Assembly: GCA_035476815.1 (NCBI GenBank)
Contig: DATILD010000009.1
Coordinates: forward strand, 62,001-126,000
Source: Methylibium sp035476815
GTDB taxonomy: Bacteria > Pseudomonadota > Gammaproteobacteria > Burkholderiales > Burkholderiaceae_C
Length of the DNA stretch: 64,000 nt
Direction: 5' to 3'
A program made the position numbers and the translations under genes. Each line of letters begins with the position of its first letter. The first letter of the stretch is position 1. Positions 45,474-53,914 of this stretch are shown piece by piece. The notes below the pieces were generated by a model. It did no database searches. It was not told the origin of the DNA and was given only the letters and a program-made list of their open reading frames with translations.

Positions 45474-45842
45474 TCAGTCGGCCAGCTTGCGGCGCTTGAG
45501 CACCGAACGCAGCTGCTGCCAGCCCTGCACCGCTTGGCCGGCGAGCTGGCGCGTGGCGTCGCTGTCCGGGGCCTCGGCGAACCACTGCGCAGCCTGTTCC
45601 AGGCGGTCGGCGAGGTTCCAGGCCGCATGCTCGGCATTGAGCTGCTGCAGCCGGTTCTGGCCGTCGAGCCAGCCCTGCACCTCGGCCAGCTCCGCGGCCG
45701 TCAGGGCCTGGCGCATGGCTTCGCTGATCTCGGGCTTGGCGCGCACCAGCCGGGCGACGATCGTGCCCTTGGCCTTCTTGGTGTCGGCGTCGTAGGTGGT
45801 GCGGATGACCTGGACGACGTTGTTGCGGGCACGGAAGTGCAT
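45474..45842 (-). CDS. Conserved hypothetical protein
   Basis: A 122-aa protein I do not recognise. The N-terminal half is beta-like and basic (MHFRARNNVVQVIRTTYDAD, with AKGTIVARLVRAKP). The C-terminal half is helical and Gln/Leu-rich (LQQLNAEHAAWNLADRLEQA), ending basic. No signal peptide or membrane segment. It converges on the GH39-like gene, and its upstream region holds a striking AT-rich palindrome (see 45884-45899), so it may be independently regulated. Confidence 0.65.
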   Translation of the reverse strand: MHFRARNNVVQVIRTTYDADTKKAKGTIVARLVRAKPEISEAMRQALTAAELAEVQGWLDGQNRLQQLNAEHAAWNLADRLEQAAQWFAEAPDSDATRQLAGQAVQGWQQLRSVLKRRKLAD

Positions 45843-45883
45843 GGTCGGACTCGCTTTCTCGAAGGGAAAGAAGTCAGTATATC

Positions 45884-45899
45884 TGGCAATATATTGCCA
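45884..45899. promoter_or_regulatory. Perfect 16-bp palindrome, likely operator
   Basis: TGGCAATATATTGCCA is a perfect palindrome about 42 nt upstream of the 45474-45842 gene, in the most AT-rich patch of this GC-rich region. It is flanked by AGTAT and ATACT. On the minus strand a TTGGCA hexamer and a TATACT hexamer overlap it, though their 13-bp spacing is short for sigma-70. It looks like a binding site for a dimeric regulator covering a promoter. Confidence 0.5.
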
Positions 45900-45945
45900 A
45901 TACTATGACCCCGGAATCACCCTCCGGAACCCCTCGCCCAGCGGC

Positions 45946-46731
45946 TCAGGCCACCGACAGCAACTTCACCGCCACCAGCGCCAGCACCACCGCGATCGCG
46001 CGCTGCACCCAGGCGCCGGGCATGCGCGCGCTCAGCAGCGAGCCGGCCACCACGCCCGGCAGCGAGCCGATCAGCAGGTTGCCGAGCAGGCCCCAGTCCA
46101 CATTGCCCAGCCACAGGTGACCCAGGCCGGCGATCAGCGCCAGCGGGATCGCATGCGCGAGGTCGGTGCCGACCAGCAGCTTGGGCGTCAGCCGCAGCGG
46201 GTAGAGGTAGACCAGCAGCACCGTGCCCAGCGCGCCGGCGCCGATCGAGGTCAGCGTCACCAGCACGCCGAGCAGCACCCCGGTGGCCACCGTCAGCACC
46301 GGTTGCAGGTGCTTGAACTGGTCCGGCGTGCCGGTGCGCCAGCGGCGCCCCAGCGCGTGGAGCCGCTCCTTGAAGATCATGCCGCCGGCGGTGACCAGCA
46401 GCGCCACCGCGACCGCCGAGATCAGCAGACCGCTCTTGATGCGCGCCGCGTCGGTCAGGTGCATCCACGCCAGCGTCGCCGCCGCGGCCGGCAGGCTGCC
46501 GTAGGCGAGCCGGCGCACGATGCGCCAGTCCACCGAGCCATGCTGGTGGTGCACGCCCACGCCGGCCAGCTTGGTGACGGAGGCGAACAGCAGGTCGGTG
46601 CCGATCGCGGTGTGCGGCGCCACGCCGAACATCAGCACCAGGATCGGCGTCATCAGCGAGCCGCCGCCGACGCCGGTCAGACCGACGACCACGCCGACCA
46701 GCAAGCCGGCAACCGCGGTGATGACATCCAT
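45946..46731 (-). CDS. TSUP-family permease (TauE/SafE type)
   Basis: A 261-aa polytopic membrane protein with about eight hydrophobic helices in two similar halves (GLLVGVVVGLTGVGGGSLMTP near the N-terminus; VLLGVLVTLTSIGAGALGTVLL in the second half), the hallmark of the TSUP/TauE-SafE family that moves sulfite, sulfonates or related anions. The start at MDVITAVAG was chosen; the longer frame overlaps cysQ. It lies 2 nt after the cysQ stop, so it is probably co-transcribed and may handle sulfur oxyanions around PAPS metabolism. Confidence 0.88.
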   Translation of the reverse strand: MDVITAVAGLLVGVVVGLTGVGGGSLMTPILVLMFGVAPHTAIGTDLLFASVTKLAGVGVHHQHGSVDWRIVRRLAYGSLPAAAATLAWMHLTDAARIKSGLLISAVAVALLVTAGGMIFKERLHALGRRWRTGTPDQFKHLQPVLTVATGVLLGVLVTLTSIGAGALGTVLLVYLYPLRLTPKLLVGTDLAHAIPLALIAGLGHLWLGNVDWGLLGNLLIGSLPGVVAGSLLSARMPGAWVQRAIAVVLALVAVKLLSVA

Positions 46732-46733
46732 GC

Positions 46734-47495
<762 letters not shown>

Positions 47496-47540
47496 GCCGG
47501 CAAATTACTTTAAAGCGCGGATATCATGTTAACCCTGAAA
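47496..47540. promoter_or_regulatory. AT-rich divergent promoter region between cysQ and HTH-CysD
   Basis: This 45-bp stretch is strikingly AT-rich for the genome (TTACTTTAAAG, then ATATCATGTTAAC). TATCAT on the plus strand and TAAAGT on the minus strand are plausible -10 elements, but no clear -35 pair is visible. It is the obvious site for coordinated control of cysQ-permease and the HTH-cysD gene, possibly by the HTH module itself. Confidence 0.5.
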
Positions 47541-47563
47541 GTACCCGCCAGCCGCCTTGGACC

Positions 47564-48298
47564 GTGCCCGCCCCCAAACAGCCTGTTTCGCGCCTCAACG
47601 ACCAGCGTCGTCGTGCGGTCGAGTTGCGCCTGGCCGGCCACAAGCTCGAGGCGATCCATGCCGAGACCGGCCTGAGCGTGCCGACCATCGTGCAGGCCTA
47701 TGCCGCCTTCCGCGCGGGCGGCTGGACCGCCGTGCCGGTGCGCCGCGGCGCGGCGCGCTCCGGGCGGCAGCCGGCGCTGACGGCCGAACAGGAGGCCACG
47801 CTGCGTGCAGCGGTCACGACCTCGCCGCCGCCGACCGGGCTCGGCGCGCTGTGGTCGGCCGCCGCCGTCCAGTGTCATGCCGAAGCGGCGCTGGGCGTGA
47901 CGCTGGCGCCGCGCTCGGTCGGCCGCTGCCTGGCGCGCTGGGGCCTGAAGCCGGCCCCGACCGCGCCCGGCCGTGGCGCCGGCCAGTTCCGCTGCTGGGC
48001 CGCCGGCACCCGGCTGCTGATGGCCCAGGACGGCCGCGGCGCGCTGCGCTGGCGGCCGGTGGTCAGCGCCAGCGATGCCCAGGGCTGGATCGACCTGCTG
48101 CAGGGCCTGCTGGCCGAGTTCCCCGGCGACTTGTCGGCGACACTCTCGGGTGTGCAGCTGCGGCGCGCGCCGCGGCTGGCCGACTGGGTCGCCGCCCAGG
48201 CGCCACGCCTGACGGCGAGCGGTGACGACATCGCCGAGCCGCCGCCCGCCCCCCCTTTCGTTTCCCCCGCGATCCCGCCGACCCGCCCCACGACATCG
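47564..48298 (+). CDS. Winged-HTH module reading in frame into cysD
   Basis: A 245-codon reading frame with no stop before cysD. Residues about 8-115 look like the helix-turn-helix start of IS630-type transposases and related regulators (RRRAVELRLAGHKLEAIH, GLSVPTIVQAYAAF, GWTAVPVRRG, then SVGRCLARWGLKP). The rest is an Ala/Arg-rich region ending in a proline-rich linker. A GTG at 47564 was chosen as start; the frame opens at 47486 inside the cysQ start. Because there is no stop, the natural product is either a fusion to CysD or a leader module translated into it. No transposase catalytic residues are visible. Confidence 0.5.
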
Positions 48299-49210
48299 AT
48301 GGACACCCCCGCTCCCCTGACCCATTTGCAGCGCCTCGAGGCCGAGAGCATCCACATCCTGCGCGAGGTGGTCGCCGAGTGCGAGAACCCGGTGATGCTG
48401 TACTCGATCGGCAAGGACAGCGCCTGCATGCTGCACCTGGCCAAGAAGGCCTTCTGGCCGGCGCCGCCGCCCTTCCCGCTGCTGCATGTCGACACGACGT
48501 GGAAGTTCCGCGACATGTACGCGATGCGCGAGCGCATGGCCAAGGAGATGGGCATGGAGCTGCTCGTCTACCAGAACCCCGAGGCGCAGGAACGCGGCAT
48601 CAACCCCTTCACCCACGGCTCGCAGATCCACACCGACATGTGGAAGACGCAGGGCCTGAAGCAGGCGCTCGACAAGTACGGCTTCGACGCGGCCTTCGGC
48701 GGCGCGCGCCGGGACGAGGAGAAGTCGCGCGCCAAGGAGCGCATCTTCTCGTTCCGCACCGCGCAGCACCGCTGGGACCCGAAGAACCAGCGCCCCGAGC
48801 TCTGGAAGCTCTACAACACCCGCCACCACAAGGGCGAGTCGATCCGCGTGTTCCCGATCTCGAACTGGACCGAGCTGGACATCTGGCAGTACATCCACCT
48901 CGAGAACATCCCGATCGTGCCGCTGTACTTCTCGCGCGAGCGGCCGGTGGTCGAGCGCGACGGCGCGCTGATCATGGTTGACGACGAGCGCATGCCGCTC
49001 AAGCCGAACGAGGTGCCGATGATGAAGAAGGTGCGCTTCCGCACCCTCGGCTGCTACCCGCTGACCGGCGCGGTGGAGTCGGAGGCGGACACGCTGCCGG
49101 CCATCATCCAGGAGATGCTGCTGACCAAGACCTCCGAGCGCCAGGGCCGCATGATCGACCACGACACGGCGGCGTCGATGGAGAAGAAGAAGCAGGAAGG
49201 GTATTTTTGA
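48299..49210 (+). CDS. cysD: Sulfate adenylyltransferase subunit 2 (CysD/NodP)
   Basis: Small subunit of ATP sulfurylase, making APS from ATP and sulfate with CysN. The 303-aa length from ATG 48299 matches the family. The PP-loop is YSIGKDSACMLHLAKKA (about residues 33-49); FGGARRDEEKSRAKER (about 138-153) and FRTLGCYPLTGAVES are diagnostic. Sequence style fits the NodP/PAPS-producing branch rather than the assimilatory branch. The reading frame is continuous with an upstream HTH module, so the true protein may be longer. No clear Shine-Dalgarno is visible before 48299, which keeps the fusion possibility open. Confidence 0.93.
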   Translation: MDTPAPLTHLQRLEAESIHILREVVAECENPVMLYSIGKDSACMLHLAKKAFWPAPPPFPLLHVDTTWKFRDMYAMRERMAKEMGMELLVYQNPEAQERGINPFTHGSQIHTDMWKTQGLKQALDKYGFDAAFGGARRDEEKSRAKERIFSFRTAQHRWDPKNQRPELWKLYNTRHHKGESIRVFPISNWTELDIWQYIHLENIPIVPLYFSRERPVVERDGALIMVDDERMPLKPNEVPMMKKVRFRTLGCYPLTGAVESEADTLPAIIQEMLLTKTSERQGRMIDHDTAASMEKKKQEGYF

Positions 49211-49235
49211 TGGGGCCGGCCGCCCGGTTGCCGTT

Positions 49236-49256
49236 CGCCCTGAGCTTGTCGAAGGG
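49236..49256. repeat. 21-bp dispersed repeat, second copy
   Basis: Identical to 3551-3571 (which overlaps the fabG start). Here it is intergenic, 26 bp after the cysD stop. Confidence 0.75.
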
Positions 49257-49279
49257 CCACTCCAGGCTCATGCACGCCC

Positions 49280-49509
49280 GGCCGGGGGCAGGTACCCGCC
49301 GGGGCTCCGACTGCCACGGCCTCGCCGTTGGCTCGGCTCCCCTGCGGTGCTCGCTCCGCGGGGGCGGCTGCGGTCGCTTCGCGCCGTCGCTGGACGCGAC
49401 GACGCATAAATCGTCCTCGCCGGTCCGCCGAGATACGGCGGACTGCCCCCCGCTGCGCTGCGCTCCTCGGCGTGGGCAGAGTCGCCCCGGCGGGTACCTG
49501 CCCCCGACC
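49280..49509. repeat. 26-bp inverted repeat pair
   Basis: Arms at 49280-49305 and 49484-49509 are inverted copies with one mismatch, both centred on the palindromic GGTACC. The interval between them contains the left long arm of the second inverted repeat. Confidence 0.7.
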
Positions 49510-49740
49510 TCCGGACACACGGTGGTTCTCGTGGGGAACAGCCAATGCCACTTCAGGTCTGCGGGCGGGTCGGTGGCGGGGCGCCTGTGGGGCGGCGAGA
49601 AGCGCAGCGGCGCGAGGGGCAGTCCTTCGCGGATAGCGAAGGACCGAGCGAGGACGATTTATGCAGGGCCGCGTCCAGCGGCCGTGCGAAGCGACCGCAG
49701 CCGCCCTCGTGCCGCGAGCATCGCAGCGCAGTCGAGCCGC
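49331..49740. repeat. Long imperfect inverted repeat (about 95-bp arms)
   Basis: Left arm 49331-49425 and right arm 49641-49740. They align in inverted orientation along almost their full length with a few small gaps. They include exact blocks of 21 bp (49362-49382 / 49686-49706) and 17 bp containing GCATAAATCGTCC (49404-49420 / 49648-49664). This could be a decayed mobile element, a MITE-like element or two copies of a dispersed repeat. Confidence 0.7.
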
Positions 49741-49817
49741 AGGCGAGACCGCCCCACCGAAGCCCCGACGCCGACCCGCCCGCAGACCTCGCGCGCCGCT
49801 ACAACGACAAACTGACC

Positions 49818-51731
49818 ATGGCCCACGTTTCCGACCTCATCGCCACCGACATCGACGCCTACCTGCGCCAGCACGAGCGCAAGGGGCTGCTGCGCTTCAT
49901 CACCTGCGGCAGCGTCGACGACGGCAAGAGCACGCTGATCGGGCGGCTGCTGTACGAATCGAAGATGCTGTTCGAGGACCAGCTCGCCGCCATCGAGGCC
50001 GACTCCAAGAAGTGGGGCACCCAGGGCGACGAAATCGACTTCGCGCTGCTGGTCGACGGCCTGGCCGCCGAGCGCGAGCAGGGCATCACGATCGACGTCG
50101 CCTACCGGTTCTTCTCGACCGACCGGCGCAAGTTCATCGTCGCCGACACGCCGGGCCACGAGCAGTACACCCGCAACATGGTCACCGGCGCGTCGACCGC
50201 CGACGTCGCCATCATCCTGATCGACGCGCGCCGCGGCGTGCTGACGCAGACGCGCCGCCACAGCTTCCTGGTCTCGCTGCTCGGGATCCGCCACGTCGTC
50301 CTCGCCATCAACAAGATGGACCTGATGGGCCACGCGCAGAAGACCTTCGACGCGATCGTCGACGAGTACCGCGGCTTCGCCAAGCAGATCGGCCTCGAGG
50401 ACATCACGCCGATCCCGATGTCGGCGCTGCGCGGCGACAACGTCGTCGACCGCAGCGACCGCATGCCCTGGTACCACGGCCCGACGCTGATGGGCTACCT
50501 GGAGACGGTCGAGATCGACGAGACCCGGCTGCAGGCCGGCCCGCTGCGCCTGCCGGTGCAATGGGTCAACCGCCCCGACCTCGACTTCCGCGGCTTCGCC
50601 GGCCAACTCGCCAGCGGCGTGGTGCGCCCCGGCGACCGCATCCGCGTGCTGCCCTCGGGCAAGGAGAGCACGGTCGCGCGCATCGTCGCCCATGGCGGTG
50701 ACCTGCCGCTGGCGGTCGCCGGCCAGTCGGTCACGCTGACGCTGGCCGACGAGATCGACATCTCGCGCGGCGACGTGATCTCCACGGCCGCGTCGCCGGC
50801 CGGCGTGGCCGACCAGTTCGAGGCCACGCTGGTGTGGATGCACGAGGAGCCGCTGCTGCCGGGCCGGCCCTACCTGCTGAAGATCGGCGCCACCACCGTG
50901 CCGGCGACCGTCACCGAGATCAAGCACCAGGTCAACGTCAACACGATGGAGCACCTGGCCGCCAAGCGGCTGGAGCTCAACGCGATCGGCGAGTGCAACC
51001 TGAGCCTCGACAAGCCGATCGCCTTCGACCCGTACCAGGACAACCGCGACACCGGCGGCTTCATCCTGATCGACCGGCTGACCCACAACACCGTCGGCGC
51101 CGGGCTGCTGCGCTTCGCGCTGCGCCGCGCTCACAACATCCACCTGCAGCACTGCGACGTCGACAAGAAGGTGCGCGCGGCGGCCAAGCACCAGAAGCCC
51201 TGCGTGCTGTGGTTCACCGGGCTGTCGGGCGCGGGCAAGTCGACCATCTCGAACCTGGTCGAGAAGCAGCTCCACGCGATGGGTCACCACACCTACCTGC
51301 TCGACGGCGACAACGTGCGCCACGGGCTGAACAAGGACCTCGGCTTCACCGACGAGGACCGGGTCGAGAACATCCGCCGCGTCGCCGAGGTGGCCAAGCT
51401 GATGGTCGACGCCGGCCTGATCGTGCTCACGGCCTTCATCTCGCCGTTCCGCGCCGAGCGCCAGATGGCGCGCGCGCTGGTCGGCGAGGGCGAGTTCATC
51501 GAGATCTTCGTCGACACGCCGCTCGACGTGGCCGAGCAGCGCGACGTCAAGGGCCTGTACCGCAAGGCGCGGCGCGGCGAGCTGAAGAATTTCACCGGCA
51601 TCGACTCGCCCTACGAGGCGCCGACCGCGCCCGACCTGCGGCTCGACACGCCCGGCCGCAGCGTCGAGCAGAGCGCCGAACAGGTCATCGTGCTGCTGCA
51701 GCAGCGCGGCATGCTCGACGCGGGCGGCTGA
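49818..51731 (+). CDS. cysNC: Bifunctional sulfate adenylyltransferase subunit 1 / adenylylsulfate kinase (CysNC/NodQ)
   Basis: Makes PAPS: the N-terminal GTPase half drives ATP sulfurylase with CysD, and the C-terminal half phosphorylates APS. In the 637-aa protein the G1 loop is GSVDDGKSTLIGRLLYE (about residues 22-38), G3 is DTPGHEQYTRN and G4 is NKMDL. The APS-kinase Walker A is FTGLSGAGKSTIS (about 468-480) and the phospho-acceptor region is FISPFRAERQMAR. Fusion of CysN and CysC is typical of organisms that make PAPS for sulfation (as in rhizobial NodQ). The ATG at 49818 was chosen; the upstream open frame is repeat sequence. Confidence 0.95.
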   Translation: MAHVSDLIATDIDAYLRQHERKGLLRFITCGSVDDGKSTLIGRLLYESKMLFEDQLAAIEADSKKWGTQGDEIDFALLVDGLAAEREQGITIDVAYRFFSTDRRKFIVADTPGHEQYTRNMVTGASTADVAIILIDARRGVLTQTRRHSFLVSLLGIRHVVLAINKMDLMGHAQKTFDAIVDEYRGFAKQIGLEDITPIPMSALRGDNVVDRSDRMPWYHGPTLMGYLETVEIDETRLQAGPLRLPVQWVNRPDLDFRGFAGQLASGVVRPGDRIRVLPSGKESTVARIVAHGGDLPLAVAGQSVTLTLADEIDISRGDVISTAASPAGVADQFEATLVWMHEEPLLPGRPYLLKIGATTVPATVTEIKHQVNVNTMEHLAAKRLELNAIGECNLSLDKPIAFDPYQDNRDTGGFILIDRLTHNTVGAGLLRFALRRAHNIHLQHCDVDKKVRAAAKHQKPCVLWFTGLSGAGKSTISNLVEKQLHAMGHHTYLLDGDNVRHGLNKDLGFTDEDRVENIRRVAEVAKLMVDAGLIVLTAFISPFRAERQMARALVGEGEFIEIFVDTPLDVAEQRDVKGLYRKARRGELKNFTGIDSPYEAPTAPDLRLDTPGRSVEQSAEQVIVLLQQRGMLDAGG

Positions 51732-51740
51732 GCGGCGGCC

Positions 51741-52805
51741 GTGCTGCGGCTGTCCGGCCTCGTCGCCCGCGCCGGCCGAGTGGCCGAGCGGCTGGCGCCG
51801 CTGCCGAGCCGCGCGTGGACGCCGAGCGGCCCGCTGCACGCGCCCGCGGCCTGGCCCGCCGGCGGCGAGGTCCTGCTGATCGAGGCCGAGCCCAACCCCT
51901 CGAGCGCCTACCTGCTGCGGCCGGCGCTCGCGCGCGCCGGTTGCCGCGTGCGGCAGGCGGCCGGGCCCGAGACGCCGCCGCACCCGGGCGACTTCGTCGT
52001 CATCGTCCGCTACCTGACGCCGGCCTGGTGCGCGCTGCTCGAGCGGCTGCGGCCGCAGCTGGCCGGGCTCGCCTACCTGATGGACGACGACCTGTTCGAT
52101 CCCAGGGCGTGGGCCGGCCTGCCGCCGGCCTATCAGCGCCGGCTGGCCGCGCGGGCGTTGCGACATGCCCCGTGGATCGCGCGCCACGCCGACGCGCTGT
52201 GGGTCGGCAGCGAGGCGCTGGCCGCCAAGTACGCGACGCTGCAGCCGCGCGTGCTGCCGCTCGCCCCGAACGCCGGGCTGCTGGCCCGGACCGAGCCGGT
52301 GCGGCTCTTCTATCACGGCAGCGCCTCGCACCGGGCCGAGGTGGACTGGCTGCGGCCGGTGCTGGCCCGCGTGCTCGACGCCTGCCCCGACGCGCAGTTC
52401 GAGCTGTTCGGCGACGCCACGGTGCACCGTGCCTGGCGCGAGCTGCCGCGCGTCGCGGTGCGGCTGCCGATGCGCTGGCCCGACTACCTGGCCTGGACGG
52501 CCGGGGCGCGCGCCGACATCGGCCTGGCGCCGCTGCTGCCCGGCGGCTTCAACGCCGGGCGCGGCGCGGTCAAGTTCTACGACCATGCGCGCCTCGGCGC
52601 GACCGGCGTGTACGCCGACGCGCCGCCCTACCGCGGGCTGGTGCGCGACGGCGTCGACGGCCTGCTGCTGCCGCTCGACCCGGATCGCTGGGCCGAGGCG
52701 CTGATCGCGCTGGTACGCGACCGGCCGCGCTGCCATGCGCTGGCCGCCGCGGCGCGTGCGCGCGCGCTGGCCGAGGCGAGCGCGGCTGACGCGGCCGCCG
52801 GATGA
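51741..52805 (+). CDS. Glycosyltransferase, GT4-like
   Basis: A 354-aa protein with a GT-B-like C-terminal half. VLLIEAEPNPSSAYLLRPAL near residue 45 and AYLMDDDLFDPRAW resemble the N-terminal half of capsule glycosyltransferases that act with KpsC/KpsS. VRLFYHGSASHRAEVDWL (about 192-209) and IGLAPLLPGGFNAGRGAVKFYDHARLG match the donor-binding half. The GTG start follows the cysNC stop by 9 nt. Its stop overlaps the KpsC-like start by 4 nt, so it is coupled to capsule linker synthesis. Donor sugar unknown. Confidence 0.78.
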   Translation: MLRLSGLVARAGRVAERLAPLPSRAWTPSGPLHAPAAWPAGGEVLLIEAEPNPSSAYLLRPALARAGCRVRQAAGPETPPHPGDFVVIVRYLTPAWCALLERLRPQLAGLAYLMDDDLFDPRAWAGLPPAYQRRLAARALRHAPWIARHADALWVGSEALAAKYATLQPRVLPLAPNAGLLARTEPVRLFYHGSASHRAEVDWLRPVLARVLDACPDAQFELFGDATVHRAWRELPRVAVRLPMRWPDYLAWTAGARADIGLAPLLPGGFNAGRGAVKFYDHARLGATGVYADAPPYRGLVRDGVDGLLLPLDPDRWAEALIALVRDRPRCHALAAAARARALAEASAADAAAG

Positions 52806-53914
52806 GCGCCGCGGTCGCGGCCGTGGCGCCGGCCTTGGCGGCCCTGGGACCGGGCCGGCTGATCTGCCTGCATGTCGGCCCGCGCCTCACGCCCTGGCTG
52901 GAGCGCTTCCTCGGCCGGCCGGTGCACTACGCGCCGCGGCTGCCGGCCCGCGACGTGGCGGCCGTGGTCGGCTGGGGCCTGAAGGGCGTGTCGCGCGAGG
53001 CACATGCCGCGGCTCGGCGTGCCGGGCTCCCGTACATCGCGCTGGAGGACGGCTTCCTGCGCTCGCTCGGACTCGGCGACACCGATGCCGCGCTGTCGCT
53101 GGTCGTCGACGATCTCGGCATCTACTACGACGCCAGCGCGCCGTCGCGGCTGGAGGCGCTGATCGCACGGGCGCCGGACGCGGCGCGCCGGGCGCGCGGC
53201 GCCGCGCTCGCGGCGCGCTGGTGCGCCGGCCGCGTCTCCAAGTACAACCACGCGCCGGAGGCCCCGTCGCCGGTGGTCGGTCCCTATGTGCTGGTGGTCG
53301 ACCAGACCGCCGGCGATGCCTCGATCGTCCACGGCCTGGCCGAAGCCACGTCCTTCGCGCGCATGCTGGAAGCCGCGCTCGACGAGCACCCGCGGCTGCC
53401 GGTGATCCTCAAGGTCCATCCCGACGTGGTCGCGGGGCGCCGGCAGGGCCATTTCGGCCGGCTCGGCCCGGCCCAGGCGGCGCGCGTGACGCTGCTCGCC
53501 GCCGACGCCCATCCACCGGCGCTGCTGGAGCAGGCGACCAGCGTCTACACGGTCACCTCGCAGATGGGCTTCGAGGCGCTGCTGTGGGGCAAGCCGGTGC
53601 GCTGCTTCGGCCTGCCCTTCTACGCCGGCTGGGGCCTGACCGGTGACGCGCTGCCGGCGCCGCCGCGGCGCGCGGCGGTGCGCGGCGTGACCGTCGCCGA
53701 CCTGGCCCATGCGGCGCTGATCGACTACCCGCGCTGCCTCGACCCGCTCACGCAACGGCCCGGCGAGCCCGAGGCGCTGCTGGACTGGCTCGCCGCCCAG
53801 CGCCGCCTGCCGCCCGGGCAGCGCTCGTCGGCGCCCGCGCCCGGCGCCGACGAGCCGCTGCGCTGGCGGGCGCTGCGGGCGCTCAAGCGCGCACGCGATC
53901 GCTGGCGGCGCTGA
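52802..53914 (+). CDS. Single-module KpsC-like capsule Kdo transferase
   Basis: A 370-aa protein matching one module of KpsC, the enzyme that builds the beta-Kdo linker on the lipid anchor of ABC-exported capsules. YIALEDGFLRSLGLG (about residues 78-92), LVVDDLGIYYDA, VILKVHPDVVAGRR and GLPFYAGWGLTGD are characteristic. Standard KpsC is about 670 aa with two modules; only one is present here. The KpsS-like gene converges on it with a 32-bp overlap of the 3' ends. This suggests a reduced linker pathway or a missing partner elsewhere. Confidence 0.85.
   Translation: MSAAVAAVAPALAALGPGRLICLHVGPRLTPWLERFLGRPVHYAPRLPARDVAAVVGWGLKGVSREAHAAARRAGLPYIALEDGFLRSLGLGDTDAALSLVVDDLGIYYDASAPSRLEALIARAPDAARRARGAALAARWCAGRVSKYNHAPEAPSPVVGPYVLVVDQTAGDASIVHGLAEATSFARMLEAALDEHPRLPVILKVHPDVVAGRRQGHFGRLGPAQAARVTLLAADAHPPALLEQATSVYTVTSQMGFEALLWGKPVRCFGLPFYAGWGLTGDALPAPPRRAAVRGVTVADLAHAALIDYPRCLDPLTQRPGEPEALLDWLAAQRRLPPGQRSSAPAPGADEPLRWRALRALKRARDRWRR

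Larger units (their letters stand above)
49211..49817. other. 607-bp spacer of nested inverted repeats between cysD and cysN
   Basis: The only gene-free stretch above 300 bp in the window. It starts with the 21-bp dispersed repeat (49236-49256). It then holds at least two inverted-repeat pairs: 49280-49305 with 49484-49509 (26 bp, one mismatch), and long imperfect arms 49331-49425 with 49641-49740. Within the latter, 49362-49382 and 49686-49706 are an exact 21-bp inverted match, and 49404-49420 and 49648-49664 an exact 17-bp match. Short open frames here have no recognisable product. It splits an otherwise conserved cysD-cysN pair. Confidence 0.8.

Noticed and set aside
47564..48298. Complete IS630 transposase gene upstream of cysD
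   Set aside because: Only the helix-turn-helix part is recognisable; no DDE catalytic residues or terminal inverted repeats are seen, so it is not called an insertion sequence.
49207..49815. Small genes in the cysD-cysNC gap
   Set aside because: Every frame reads through repeats and gives peptides known to be spurious products of dispersed repeats (SLSLSKG-like, RVQRR.EATAAA-like).
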